64,000 nucleotides of DNA from Bacillus sp. FJAT-27445 (GCF_001510665.1 NZ_LMTI01000004.1:372001-436000); one strand, 5' to 3'. Shown: positions 31,263-40,703, counted from the first letter of the stretch. Program-made: numbers and translations. Notes: generated by a model not told the origin, from the letters alone.

Positions 31263-32285
31263 ATGGCTACGACAATCAAGGATATTGCAAAAACTGCTGG
31301 GGTTTCGGTTACAACGGTTTCAAGGGCGCTAAACGGTTATTCCGATGTAAGTGAAAAGACAAGGAAAAGAATCATGGACATCGCCAAGGAACTGAATTAC
31401 AGTCCGAATACACTTGCGAGAGGGCTCGTAATGAATGTTTCAAGGACAATCGGGCTTCTCGTTTCAGGTTTGAACCGGGAAAGTGCAAAGGATCAAATCA
31501 TCTTTTCAATCCTTTCCGGAGTCAATGATTCGGTATCAGAAAAGAACTATGACCTAATTTTATTTAATACAGATACATCCAAACAGCGCGAAAAAACCTA
31601 CTCCCAGCTATGCAGGGAAAGACGGGTGGACGGGGTTATCATCCAGGGAATAAAAACGGATGACCCGTATTTAAAGGAAGTAGTAGAAAGTGACATTCCC
31701 TGTGTACTAATCGATATACCGGTCCATTCTGAAAACGTCGGCTATGTAACGGCAGATAACGTCACCGGTGCACGGAAGGCCGTAGAGCATTTGATTAGTC
31801 TTGGCCACAAAAATATTGCGATGTTAAATGGCCATGGGAAAGCTTTTGTCAGCCAAAAAAGGCTTGAAGGATATATGGAGGCACTAAAAAATCATGGATT
31901 GCCCGCTAATCAGGACTGGATTTGTAATGGCCGATTTGAGGAGGAGAAAGCTTTTGAAGAAGCCAAAAAGCTCCTGCTCAATCAAAAAGATATCACGGCC
32001 ATTTTTTGCGCCAGCGACCTCATGGCTCTTGGCGTGCTGAAGGCTGCAAAGGGCTTGGGATTGAGGGTTCCAGAGGATTTGTCGGTGGTAGGATACGATG
32101 ATATCATTCTTGCTTCTTACTCAGATCCTTCGCTGACAACCGTATCCCAGAACTTTTTCCAATTGGGGTACCAGGCAGCCCACCTTTTGGTTAATATGCT
32201 AGAGGGAAGGTCGGAGCCGCAAATTGTAATGATGCCAACGAAGCTTGTAACCAGAGGGTCGGCAGCAAAAAACAGCAGGAAGTAG
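31263..32285 (+). CDS. LacI-family transcriptional regulator (MalR-like)
   Basis: 340 residues. Helix-turn-helix T-I-K-D-I-A-K-T-A-G-V-S-V-T-T-V-S-R-A-L-N-G at 4-25, hinge L-A-R-G-L, then a sugar-binding core with G-L-L-V-S-G, D-G-V-I-I-Q-G, F-C-A-S-D-L-M-A-L-G-V and V-G-Y-D-D-I. Motifs matching one palindrome flank it: over its own start, 18 bp after its stop and before the next gene. It should repress the maltodextrin genes until an inducer sugar is bound. Confidence 0.93.
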   Translation: MATTIKDIAKTAGVSVTTVSRALNGYSDVSEKTRKRIMDIAKELNYSPNTLARGLVMNVSRTIGLLVSGLNRESAKDQIIFSILSGVNDSVSEKNYDLILFNTDTSKQREKTYSQLCRERRVDGVIIQGIKTDDPYLKEVVESDIPCVLIDIPVHSENVGYVTADNVTGARKAVEHLISLGHKNIAMLNGHGKAFVSQKRLEGYMEALKNHGLPANQDWICNGRFEEEKAFEEAKKLLLNQKDITAIFCASDLMALGVLKAAKGLGLRVPEDLSVVGYDDIILASYSDPSLTTVSQNFFQLGYQAAHLLVNMLEGRSEPQIVMMPTKLVTRGSAAKNSRK

Positions 32286-32301
32286 TTTTTTGCTGACTTT
32301 A

Positions 32302-32313
32302 TCCGAAACGTTT
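32302..32313. promoter_or_regulatory. Partial LacI-type operator
   Basis: TCCGAAACGTTT, 12 bp identical to the left part of the full operator at 32373, 60 bp downstream of this half site. Possible auxiliary site for looping. Confidence 0.5.
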
Positions 32314-32372
32314 AAGTAAAATGGAAATTACTTTAACACTTATTAAAGGAGAAAGGAATATTATTTATAAAA

Positions 32373-32388
32373 TCCGAAACGTTTCGGA
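32373..32388. promoter_or_regulatory. LacI-type operator before the debranching-enzyme gene
   Basis: Perfect 16-bp palindrome TCCGAAACGTTTCGGA, 25 bp before the ATG at 32413. The central CG with A/T flanks is the LacI/GalR-family form. Confidence 0.85.
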
Positions 32389-32412
32389 AATAATGGTTTA
32401 TTGGGGGCGCAT

Positions 32413-34509
32413 ATGGACTACCGTGTAATTAAAGAAAATGATTTGTTTTTATTGACCGATAGCAAAGGGGACATCCCGGTCGACCATCCATATGGATTGG
32501 GGCTCTATACAAAGGATACCCGTTTTCTTAGCATGTTGAACCTTTATATTAACGGGGAAGAACCAATCCTGTTGTCTTCTGATGCAGCTGAAAATTATAT
32601 GGCAAAAATCCTTCTTACAAATCCCCATATGGAAAATAACAAGAGATTGATCTTATGGAGGGAGTCCGTCGAAATTGAAAGGACCCGATTCATTTCGAAC
32701 AATGTTCTCTACGAAACTATCAAGGTAAAAAACTACTTCCCAAAACCAGTTTCATTTGATATCACCCTTGAAATGGATGTTGATTTCAAAGATATGTTCA
32801 TAATCAGGGGCTTCCAGAACGGAAAGGTCGGAAGCAGGACCGGCCAGAAGTTTAGTGGGAACTCGCTTGTTTTTGGCTATGAAGGCTCTGATCAATTAAC
32901 CCGCAAAACAGTTGTGGGCTGGGATAGAGAGGCCAAATCAGTAGAAGAAGAAGGCCGGGTAACATTCGAATTTACGCTAGGGCATTGTGAGGAAGATACG
33001 GTGACTATTTTCATCCAGCCGGAGATTGGAGATTCCAATCCCGTAAATCCTCTCCCCTCGGCAAAGGCCCTGGCCCAATTGAACAAGTCGTATAAAATGT
33101 GGGCACAGGAAACCACTAAGGTCAAAACGGATTTCGCTCCGTTACAAACTCTTGTAGACAGGGGAATCGACGATTTAAGGATTCTACTTACTGACGTCGG
33201 GTTTGGCCCGTTCCTGGTCGCAGGGCTTCCATGGTTTGGAGTTCCGTTTGGCAGGGACAGCATCATAGCAGCTTTGCAAATGCTAGCCTTTAACCCTCAA
33301 ATAGCGAAAGGCACCATTTTGACAATGGCAAACTACCAGGGGACGAAGCTTGATCCCTGGCGTGATGAACAGCCAGGAAAGATTATGCATGAAATCCGTT
33401 ATGGTGAATTGGCGAGCACTGGACAAATTCCATTTACTCCGTATTACGGTACCATTGACGCTACCCCGCTTTTTCTAATCCTGGTGAAGGAATATGTGAA
33501 CTGGACAGGGGATTATGAAATTCTGGCGGATATTGAAACCCATATTGAAAGCGCTTTAAATTGGATTGATGCTTTTGGGGACCGTGATGGGGACCAGTTC
33601 ATTGAATATCATCAGGAAGCAAGCAAGGGCATTGCCAACCAGGGCTGGAAGGATTCAGGGGATTCAATCGTCCACCGAAATGGGGACTATGCAAAATCAC
33701 CAATTGCATTATCAGAAGTGCAAGGCTATGTATACCAGGCGAAAACAGGTATCGCTGACTTATATGAACATATAGGGAAAAACGAACAGGCAGAAAAGCT
33801 CAGGCTGGACGCTCAAAAGCTAATGAATAAATTCCATGAAGCTTTTTGGATGGATGATCAGGAGTTTTACGCAATCGCTCTCGATGCAGAAAAGAAGCAG
33901 GTCGGAACAATCACATCGAATCCAGGGCACCTTTTGTACTCAGGAATTTTAAATCAGGAGCAGTCCGAAGCGGTAAGCAATATGCTTTTATCTCCAAAAA
34001 TGTTTTCCGGATATGGCATCCGGACCATGGGGGAAGGGGAAGCAGGCTATAATCCGATGAGCTATCATGACGGCAGTGTCTGGCCTCATGACAATAGCCT
34101 AATTCTTTTAGGATTAAGCAAAACAGGGCATCAGGATAAGGCAAATACAGTTATTGGTGGGCTAATTAAGGCCTCGGAATATTTTGAATATAACCGCTTG
34201 CCTGAACTGTTTTGCGGGTATGACTCTTCGCTAGGCAAGGCTGTAAAATACCCCGTTGCATGCTCTCCGCAGGCGTGGGCAGCAGGTACACCACTGGTTT
34301 TTGTCCAGACCATTCTTGGTCTGTTCCCAGACAGCGTTAAAAAGGAAATCTCCCTGTCGCCGCAATTGCTTCCAGAGATGAATGAGCTAGCTGCTTATAA
34401 CATAAGGATAGGTGAAGGCCTGCTTTCCATCAAATTAAACCGTTCAAATGAGGGCACTAAAGTAAACATCATTGAAAACACAACCGGTTATAGGCTTGCC
34501 CCGCGCTAG
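32413..34509 (+). CDS. Amylo-alpha-1,6-glucosidase / glycogen-debranching enzyme-like protein
   Basis: 698 residues. N-terminal beta domain (GDE N-terminal bis type: L-G-L-Y-T-K-D-T-R-F-L) then an (alpha/alpha)6 barrel with W-F-G-V-P-F-G-R-D-S, H-E-I-R-Y-G-E-L-A, Y-Y-G-T-I-D-A-T-P, Q-G-W-K-D-S-G-D-S and V-W-P-H-D-N-S, the family's active-site segments including the acidic residues. Expected to cleave alpha-1,6 branches of maltodextrins in the cytoplasm. ATG at 32413 sits 5 bp after TTGGGGGCG; the TTG at 32401 is part of that ribosome site. First gene after the operator, so likely the head of the sugar operon. Confidence 0.88.
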   Translation: MDYRVIKENDLFLLTDSKGDIPVDHPYGLGLYTKDTRFLSMLNLYINGEEPILLSSDAAENYMAKILLTNPHMENNKRLILWRESVEIERTRFISNNVLYETIKVKNYFPKPVSFDITLEMDVDFKDMFIIRGFQNGKVGSRTGQKFSGNSLVFGYEGSDQLTRKTVVGWDREAKSVEEEGRVTFEFTLGHCEEDTVTIFIQPEIGDSNPVNPLPSAKALAQLNKSYKMWAQETTKVKTDFAPLQTLVDRGIDDLRILLTDVGFGPFLVAGLPWFGVPFGRDSIIAALQMLAFNPQIAKGTILTMANYQGTKLDPWRDEQPGKIMHEIRYGELASTGQIPFTPYYGTIDATPLFLILVKEYVNWTGDYEILADIETHIESALNWIDAFGDRDGDQFIEYHQEASKGIANQGWKDSGDSIVHRNGDYAKSPIALSEVQGYVYQAKTGIADLYEHIGKNEQAEKLRLDAQKLMNKFHEAFWMDDQEFYAIALDAEKKQVGTITSNPGHLLYSGILNQEQSEAVSNMLLSPKMFSGYGIRTMGEGEAGYNPMSYHDGSVWPHDNSLILLGLSKTGHQDKANTVIGGLIKASEYFEYNRLPELFCGYDSSLGKAVKYPVACSPQAWAAGTPLVFVQTILGLFPDSVKKEISLSPQLLPEMNELAAYNIRIGEGLLSIKLNRSNEGTKVNIIENTTGYRLAPR

Positions 34510-34581
34510 TAAGTAAAAATAGTCTCTAGAGATGAACTCTCTTAAGATATAAAAAATAAAATATTGAAAGGGGCTCTGAAA

Positions 34582-35853
34582 ATGAAATTGAGAAAGTGGC
34601 TTTCGACAGTGGGGGTAGCATCCGTACTGATGGCAGGAATTCTTGCCGGCTGCAGCGGCAGCAAAGAATCATCTGGAAACAAAGATAATGAGGGGTCGAA
34701 AGAAAGCGGAAAACCAGTCCAGGTTACGCTGGCAGGCTGGGGGGGCAACCCTACTGAAGAAAAACTATTGAAGCAGGTAATTGCGGACTTTGAATCGAAG
34801 CATAAAGATGTAAAGGTAAAATATGAGGTCATTTCCGAACAATACATGGATGTCATGAAAACAAGGCTGATTGGCGGTGAAGCCCCGGATGTTTTCTATC
34901 TTGATGCATTCGAAGCGCCAGCTTTGATCGAAACTGGTGTCCTTGAGCCGCTTGATGAGTACGTAACGGGCGATTTCGATGTTGAGGATTTTGAAAAGCC
35001 ATTGGCTGAAGCATTTATCCAAGGTGGAAAGACTTATGGTTTCCCTAAGGATTACTCCACACTTGCACTATTTTACAACAAGAAAATGCTGAGCGATGCC
35101 GGTGTTGAGGTTCCGAAAACATTTGAAGAATTCCGCGAGGCGTCAAAGAAACTGACCAAGGATGGAGTTTATGGATTTGGGGTCGCGCCTGAGCTTGCGC
35201 GCATGTACTGGCTTGGTGAGTCGACTGGTGGCGAAATCGTGAAGGACGATAAAGCAAACTTCGCTTCCCAAGAAGTTGTTAGCGCCCTCCAGCCAATTAT
35301 TGATATGCACAATGTAGACAAAACAGCAGTTGAACCGAAAGAAGTTGGGGTCGGCTGGGGTGGGGAAATTTTCGGACAAGGTAAAGCGGCAATGGTGATT
35401 GAAGGAAACTGGGCTATTCCATACCTTGCTGATACATTCCCGGATATTGACTATGGAACTGCAGAGCTGCCGTCGGTTGATGGTAATCATTCAACTATGG
35501 CCTATTCTGTTGCTTATGTTATGAATGCTGCGTCAGAAAAGAAAGAGGCTTCATGGAAATTAATTTCTTATCTGACAGGCAAGGAAGGCATGGAAACGTG
35601 GACAAGTTTAGGTTATGCCCTTCCAACCCGTAAATCGGTTGCCGAAAAGCTAGGCTATGACAAGGATGAGTTGCGTTCTGCACTCGTCGCCGGGGCTTCG
35701 TACGCGACAGTATGGTCAAAAGGAACAAATCTTCCGATTATCATGAACAACTTCAACAATCAGTTTACGAGTGCGTTTCTTGGTAAACGTCCTCTTGGTG
35801 AAGCACTTAAGGATGCAGAAAAACAGGCAAATTCAGAAATCAGTTCAAAATAG
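34582..35853 (+). CDS. Maltodextrin-type ABC transporter substrate-binding lipoprotein
   Basis: 423 residues, SBP_bac_1 family. Lipobox L-M-A-G-I-L-A-G-C. V-T-L-A-G-W-G-G-N-P, F-Y-N-K-K-M-L, G-K-A-A-M-V-I-E-G-N-W and Y-S-V-A-Y-V-M-N are CUT1 binding-protein motifs. AAAGGGG lies 8 bp before the ATG at 34582; the TTG at 34564 precedes it. Binding partner of the two permeases downstream; alpha-glucoside oligomers are the likely ligand from context. No ATPase gene is in the locus, so a shared MsmX-type ATPase encoded elsewhere is expected. Confidence 0.9.
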   Translation: MKLRKWLSTVGVASVLMAGILAGCSGSKESSGNKDNEGSKESGKPVQVTLAGWGGNPTEEKLLKQVIADFESKHKDVKVKYEVISEQYMDVMKTRLIGGEAPDVFYLDAFEAPALIETGVLEPLDEYVTGDFDVEDFEKPLAEAFIQGGKTYGFPKDYSTLALFYNKKMLSDAGVEVPKTFEEFREASKKLTKDGVYGFGVAPELARMYWLGESTGGEIVKDDKANFASQEVVSALQPIIDMHNVDKTAVEPKEVGVGWGGEIFGQGKAAMVIEGNWAIPYLADTFPDIDYGTAELPSVDGNHSTMAYSVAYVMNAASEKKEASWKLISYLTGKEGMETWTSLGYALPTRKSVAEKLGYDKDELRSALVAGASYATVWSKGTNLPIIMNNFNNQFTSAFLGKRPLGEALKDAEKQANSEISSK

Positions 35854-35865
35854 TAATGATGGCAG

Positions 35866-35902
35866 GGAAGGGAAATGAGGTTGTTTCCCTTTCCTCCTTT
35901 TA
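35866..35902 (+). terminator. Attenuating hairpin after the binding-protein gene
   Basis: GGAAGGGAAA / TTTCCCTTTCC, followed by TCCTTTTAAT. Would reduce read-through to the permease genes. Confidence 0.65.
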
Positions 35903-35969
35903 ATAGAGGTTTTGGTGAAGAAAAACCAAATCCTCCTATATAGGGACTGAACAAAGCGCTTCCGCTATT

Positions 35970-36023
35970 CTTTTCTGTAGATATTTTTGTGTTGAAGTCT
36001 GGAGTGGACTTCTACAGAAAAAG
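35970..36023. repeat. Long imperfect hairpin in the gap before the permease gene
   Basis: Outer arms CTTTTCTGTAGA / TCTACAGAAAAAG and inner arms GAAGTC / GACTTC. No T tract beyond a few bases. Could stabilise the upstream mRNA end or hold an internal promoter; role unknown. Confidence 0.55.
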
Positions 36024-36075
36024 TTCTGACAGAAAATGGGCTTTTACTCAATTTTGAAAAGGGAGTGGTGCAATA

Positions 36076-36975
36076 ATGAAATCTGCATTTTCCAGAAGAA
36101 ATCTCCGTGAAACTGGAACGGGGTATGCCTTTATTTCACCTGCCATGCTAGTGCTGCTTGTATTTATTATTGGCCCCATCTTTTATACTCTTTTCCTGGC
36201 TTTCCATAAAGTTCAGCTGCTTGGAACAGCTAGCTTTGATTTTGTCGGAATGGACAATTTTACGAGGATATTGGATGATACTCGGGCAAAGATTGCGTTA
36301 TGGAATACGTTTAAGTACGTAATCATTGTCGTTCCATGCCAAACAATCCTGGCAATGATACTGGCCTCGACCCTCAATGCGGGGATTAAAGGCCAGAACT
36401 TCTTTCGGATCGTCTACTTTTTGCCAACCTTAACATCTTCTGCGGTTTTAACACTCATCTTTATGTGGATGTATAACAAGGAAGGCTTAATCAATAACAT
36501 ATTGGAATTTGTGGGACTGCCTACATATAACTTCCTTGGTGATCCAGCCATTGCGTTAAATGCGATTATGTTCATGAATATCTGGTCTACCGCGCCTTTC
36601 TTCATGGTAATTTATTTGGCAGCTCTCCAGGACATACCTGATTCTCTTTATGAAGCGGCTGAGCTTGATGGTGCAAACTTTCTCCAAAAGTTTTTTAACA
36701 TAACAGTACCGCATTTGAGGCCCGTAACATCATTTGTTGTCATTATGGGGCTGATTGGCACCTTCCAATTGTTCGACCAATCGTATATCTTTTCCGCTGG
36801 GTCAGGCGGACCGGATAACTCTACCTTGACGATTGTTTTACTAGTTTATCAATATGCATTTAAAGCAATGGGGACGATGGGATATGCCTCTGCGCTTGCC
36901 TTCTTATTGGCAATAGTCATTCTTATTGCGACATTGCTGCAGCGAAAATTTTCAAAAGAAGAGTCTTTGTATTAA
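36076..36975 (+). CDS. Sugar ABC transporter permease (MalF/UgpA-like)
   Basis: 299 residues, six helices. F-I-S-P-A-M-L-V-L at the first helix, F-V-G-M-D-N-F in the first loop, and the E-A-A-E-L-D-G-A coupling motif (residues about 192-199) before V-P-H-L-R-P. CUT1 family. Followed after 15 bp by its partner permease. Confidence 0.92.
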   Translation: MKSAFSRRNLRETGTGYAFISPAMLVLLVFIIGPIFYTLFLAFHKVQLLGTASFDFVGMDNFTRILDDTRAKIALWNTFKYVIIVVPCQTILAMILASTLNAGIKGQNFFRIVYFLPTLTSSAVLTLIFMWMYNKEGLINNILEFVGLPTYNFLGDPAIALNAIMFMNIWSTAPFFMVIYLAALQDIPDSLYEAAELDGANFLQKFFNITVPHLRPVTSFVVIMGLIGTFQLFDQSYIFSAGSGGPDNSTLTIVLLVYQYAFKAMGTMGYASALAFLLAIVILIATLLQRKFSKEESLY

Positions 36976-36990
36976 AAGGGGGAGGAAAAA

Positions 36991-37818
36991 ATGAAGAGGA
37001 AATTAAGCATTGGAAAACTTTTGCTTTATCTTATTCTATGTGGCTACGCCGTTACTACAATTGTGCCGTTTTTATGGGCATTGTCTTCATCATTTAAGAC
37101 ACTCCAGGAAATAGTAAGTGGAACAATGAGCTTTATTCCAAAAAATTTCACCCTCGATAATTATAAGCAGATCTTCATAGAACAGGAGCACTTCCCGCGA
37201 TGGATGTTTAATAGCCTATTTATTGCAAGTGTAGGTACAGTATTAAACCTTACATTCAATTCGATGGCTGGCTATGCTTTAGCGAGACTGAAATTCCCCG
37301 GCAGGAAGCCGATTTTCATTATCGTACTTGGGGTACTTATGATTCCTGCGCAGGTGACAATGATTCCAAACTATTTGATATTGAAGGAATTAGGCTGGCT
37401 GAACTCCTACCAGGGCATGATTGTCCCCAGCATGATCAATGCGACTTACATTTTTATGATGCGTCAGTTCTTCGTTAATTTTCCAAAGGAACTGGAAGAG
37501 GCAGCTGAAATGGATGGGCTTAGCCGCTTTGGCACGTTCTTCAGAATAGTTCTTCCTTTGGCAAAACCAGCACTTGCCGCGCAGGCAATTTTTATCTTCA
37601 TGGGTTTTTGGAACGACTTCATGAGGCCGTTGATAATCATGACAGATATCGAAATGTTCACTCTCCCTTTAGGACTGAACACTTTTAAAGGTCAATTCAT
37701 AAGCTATTGGAATTATATTATGGCTGCTTCAATGGTATTTACTTTGCCGGTACTGTTAATCTATGCATTTTTTAACCGCTATTTTATTAAGGGCGTCTCC
37801 TTTACCGGAGGAAAGTAA
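36991..37818 (+). CDS. Sugar ABC transporter permease (MalG/UgpE-like)
   Basis: 275 residues, six helices. W-A-L-S-S-S-F-K, N-S-L-F-I-A-S, E-E-A-A-E-M-D-G coupling motif (residues about 169-176), ends F-F-N-R-Y-F-I-K-G-V-S-F-T-G-G-K-K-like. AAAAGGGGGAGG precedes the ATG. Its stop is followed within about 27 bp by the remains of an alpha-glucosidase gene. Confidence 0.92.
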   Translation: MKRKLSIGKLLLYLILCGYAVTTIVPFLWALSSSFKTLQEIVSGTMSFIPKNFTLDNYKQIFIEQEHFPRWMFNSLFIASVGTVLNLTFNSMAGYALARLKFPGRKPIFIIVLGVLMIPAQVTMIPNYLILKELGWLNSYQGMIVPSMINATYIFMMRQFFVNFPKELEEAAEMDGLSRFGTFFRIVLPLAKPALAAQAIFIFMGFWNDFMRPLIIMTDIEMFTLPLGLNTFKGQFISYWNYIMAASMVFTLPVLLIYAFFNRYFIKGVSFTGGK

Positions 37819-37845
37819 GAAAATAGTGGCCCTAATCGTTGTCAA

Positions 37846-38850
37846 AAGCAGGGATTAGAAGACATTAGCTATCTTACAAATAACCTGGGAGTGCATGACT
37901 ATCTGCAGGAAATGAACAGGGAGGTATTCAGCCACTATGATATCCTGACGGTTGGCGAGGTTGCCTTTGTTTCCCCGGAAGAGGGGTTGCTGTATGTCGA
38001 TGAGCAAAGAAAAGAATTGAATACCTTGTTCCACTTCGATGTAGGCGATGAAATGCCAACATGGGACTTAAAGAAATTTAAGGAATTCCAAAAACGCTGG
38101 TACGAGGGATTGTGGGGGAAAATGTGGAATTCCCAGTTCCTGAATAACCATGACCATACAAGGCTTGTCACAAGATACGGGAATGATGCGGAATACAGGA
38201 TTGAATCGGCGAAGCTATTTGCCGCGATGCTGCATTCTTTGCCGGGTATGCCCTATATTTATCAGGGTGAGGAAATCGGCATGACCGGGGCACGTTTTGA
38301 CACGATTGATGACTACAATGATATCGCAATGAAGAATAAATTCCGGGAATTGGTGGATGCCGGGATGAGCCCGGAACAGGCGCTTTCCGTTTTGCAGGCT
38401 TTGAGCAGGGATAACAGCCGGACGCCAATCCAATGGGACAGCAACGGAAGTGCGGGTTTCACCGCGGGTGAACCGTGGATAAGGGTCAACCCGAATTGTA
38501 AGGAAATAAATGTGGAAAACGCTCTGAAGGATCCCGATTCCATTTTTTATTTTTATAAAAAGTTAATAGAGTTAAGAAAGACTTATAAAGTGTTTGTATA
38601 TGGTGATTATCAGCCAATTCTTGAAAACGAAGAGCAATTGTACGCTTTTACAAGGACGTATGGAAGTGAAACATTACTGTTCATTGCAAACTTCCAGGAA
38701 AGCGAATATTTAGCCATGCTTCCGGAAGGCTTCAGCATTTCGGAGGGAAGCTTGTTGATTGGGAATTATAAACACGTCGGCAATGAAAAAGAAAATACAT
38801 TACAGATGAAAGCTTATGAGGCGAGGATTTACTTTTTTGCGGAAAAGTAA
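37846..38850 (+). pseudogene. 5'-truncated GH13 alpha-glucosidase / oligo-1,6-glucosidase
   Basis: About 330 codons match the C-terminal 60 percent of a GH13_31 enzyme (usual length about 550-560). Present: the acid/base Glu in L-T-V-G-E-V, the third carboxylate in N-N-H-D-H-T-R, the P-Y-I-Y-Q-G-E-E-I-G-M-T loop and the C-terminal beta domain. Missing: the first ~210 residues with the catalytic nucleophile Asp that normally lies just before the S-K-Q-G-L-E-D segment. Homology begins close to 37846, with a possible GTG at 37891 but no ribosome site. A deletion between the permease gene and this gene explains it; the protein would be inactive. Confidence 0.82.
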
Positions 38851-38865
38851 GCGGGGGAATCCATG

Positions 38866-38913
38866 AGGTTATCCCTCCTAGAAAAAGGGTAATGTCCCTG
38901 TAACCTTATTTTT
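38866..38913 (+). terminator. Terminator-like hairpin after the sugar operon
   Basis: AGGTTA (38866-38871) with TAACCT (38901-38906), inner CCCT / AGGG pairing, then TATTTTT. It stands just before the DUF1540 ribosome site. Confidence 0.55.
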
Positions 38914-38927
38914 AGGAGGTATTCCCT

Positions 38928-39083
38928 TTGAAAATAGAAGTGAAATGCAATGTAGAAAATTGTAAGTACTGGGCTGAAGGCGATGAGTGTGTTGCCGATT
39001 CAATCTTTGTCATCGGCCAAAATGGCAGAGTGGCGGACAGTGTAGAGGAAACAGCCTGCAAAACCTTTGAAAAACGAGAGTAA
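38928..39083 (+). CDS. DUF1540 family small Cys-containing protein
   Basis: 51 residues, TTG start 7 bp after AGGAGGT. Sequence M-K-I-E-V-K-C-N-V-E-N-C-K-Y-W... with Cys at 7, 12, 21 and 44, spaced as in DUF1540, a possible metal-binding module often found in small Firmicutes proteins. Function unknown. A perfect terminator follows 5 bp after the stop, so the gene is a complete short unit. Confidence 0.85.
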   Translation: MKIEVKCNVENCKYWAEGDECVADSIFVIGQNGRVADSVEETACKTFEKRE

Positions 39084-39088
39084 CGTGT

Positions 39089-39116
39089 AAACCCGGACGG
39101 AATGCCGTCCGGGTTT
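39089..39116. terminator. Terminator after the DUF1540 gene
   Basis: Perfect 12-bp stem AAACCCGGACGG / CCGTCCGGGTTT around AATG. Confidence 0.85.
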
Positions 39117-39303
39117 ATACGTTACTTTTACTTTTAGCAGTCTCCATCTGTCTCATTGCTAAATATTCACATTTTCTACAAAAATAGCTAAAGCGATAAT
39201 TTATTTACGATTAAAAAAACAGGAATTGGAAGATTTTTATAGAATTTAGAACAATATGTAATATCGTGCGGTAGTGCCACTTATTAAATAAGGAGACTGT
39301 CCC

Positions 39304-40554
39304 ATGCTGCAAAATATACATTATGTTTTAAATCAGGTTCTTGTACTCTTGTTTCCAATCTGGTTTTACCATTTGTTTCTCCATAAAAAAGGCAATCAGG
39401 AAAAGGGGTTTAAACCATGGCTTTTAATGGTCCTCTCCCTCTCTCTTCTTCTTACGCTCATGTTTTCTGTTAATTATTCAAATAAATTAATATACGATTT
39501 AAAATTGATTCCCATCATCGTTGCCTTTTTGTATGGAAACAGTCTTACGGGACTGGTTCTTCTTTTAATTGCCATGTTCTATAAAATCCTCTTCCAGGAC
39601 GGAACCCCTGTTGTTACAGCGCTCAATTTTATCATAATGGGCGTAATCTTAGTTTTTTTAGCGAAAAAGTTCAAGGATTATTCACTACACTTTAAGATTG
39701 TCATGATAAGCGCGCTGCATTGGATTATTACCGTTTCTAGAGGAATATATCTTATTCACATTAAGCACTCTGAAGATATCGGGATTGTTTTCATCTTTTC
39801 ATTTATCGCCTGGCTTACTTTATTGTCAGTCGTATTTATCTTTGAGAATTTGAGGGAACAAGTAGAGCTGGAGGAAAAAGTCCAGCGGGCGGAACGATAT
39901 AATGTCATCGGCCAACTGGCTGCTTCCGTCGCCCATGAGGTTCGTAACCCAATGACCGCCGTACGTGGATTCCTGCAGCTAATGAGAAAAGATGGCAATC
40001 TAACGGATTCACAAAGAAGGTATATTGATATTTCAATAGAGGAATTAAACCATTCCCAGGCAATCCTATCGGAATACCTCTCCCTTGCAAAGCCGGCCAT
40101 AACAGATTTAAAGCTGATTAATTTGAAAAACGAACTGGAAAAAATCATCGAGCTGATGAAATCGTATACCAACCTTCAAACTGTTACAATCACTTCTTCA
40201 ATAGCAGATGGCCTTTATATAAAAGCGGACAGTTCCGAAATAAAGCAAGTATTTGTGAATATTATGAAAAACAGCATTGAAGCAATTGGGGCAAAGGGTG
40301 AAATTGTAGTTAGAGCCTTCAAAAACGGGGAATCAATCGTTGTTGAAATAGAAGATACCGGCAACGGCATGTCAGAAGAACAGTTAAAATACCTGGGAAC
40401 ACCGTTTTATTCAACTAAGGATAAAGGGACTGGAGTAGGGTTGTCGGTCTCCTATAAAATCATTCACTCCATTAAAGGAAGTATTCAGGTGGAGAGTCAC
40501 CGGGGAAAAGGAACCAAGTTTGTCATTCAAATGCCTGCATATAGTACAGATTAA
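39304..40554 (+). CDS. KinB-like membrane sensor histidine kinase
   Basis: 416 residues. Six membrane helices in the first 190 residues with the 5TM LytS-like look (L-Y-G-N-S-L-T-G-L, F-Q-D-G-T-P). H box A-S-V-A-H-E-V-R-N-P-M-T-A-V with His211, N box F-V-N-I-M-K-N-S-I-E-A, G1 D-T-G-N-G-M and G2 G-T-G-V-G-L-S-V. Architecture and H-box sequence match the sporulation kinase KinB, which feeds the Spo0F phosphorelay. No regulator gene is adjacent, consistent with an orphan phosphorelay kinase. Followed by a strong terminator. Confidence 0.85.
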   Translation: MLQNIHYVLNQVLVLLFPIWFYHLFLHKKGNQEKGFKPWLLMVLSLSLLLTLMFSVNYSNKLIYDLKLIPIIVAFLYGNSLTGLVLLLIAMFYKILFQDGTPVVTALNFIIMGVILVFLAKKFKDYSLHFKIVMISALHWIITVSRGIYLIHIKHSEDIGIVFIFSFIAWLTLLSVVFIFENLREQVELEEKVQRAERYNVIGQLAASVAHEVRNPMTAVRGFLQLMRKDGNLTDSQRRYIDISIEELNHSQAILSEYLSLAKPAITDLKLINLKNELEKIIELMKSYTNLQTVTITSSIADGLYIKADSSEIKQVFVNIMKNSIEAIGAKGEIVVRAFKNGESIVVEIEDTGNGMSEEQLKYLGTPFYSTKDKGTGVGLSVSYKIIHSIKGSIQVESHRGKGTKFVIQMPAYSTD

Positions 40555-40663
40555 CACTTGCCATGAAATTGGGAAGGCTGCAAAGAGGTCCAGTTGGAAC
40601 AATCAAGGATTGTGCTAAGGCCGTATGAAACGGTTGTTTTTTTAAAAATGATCAATTAATTTG

Positions 40664-40703
40664 AAAAAGGCAGCTGCCCGTGATTCGGCGGCAGCCTTTT
40701 TTT
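40664..40703 (+). terminator. Terminator after the KinB-like gene
   Basis: AAAAAGGC...GCCTTTTT stem with G+C-rich inner arm (CAGCTGCC / GGCGGC) and seven T. It is about 110 bp past the stop. Confidence 0.85.

Noticed and set aside
35951-35964. cre site near the maltodextrin permease gene
   Set aside because: Only the central AAAGCGCTT fits; four positions of the consensus are missed.
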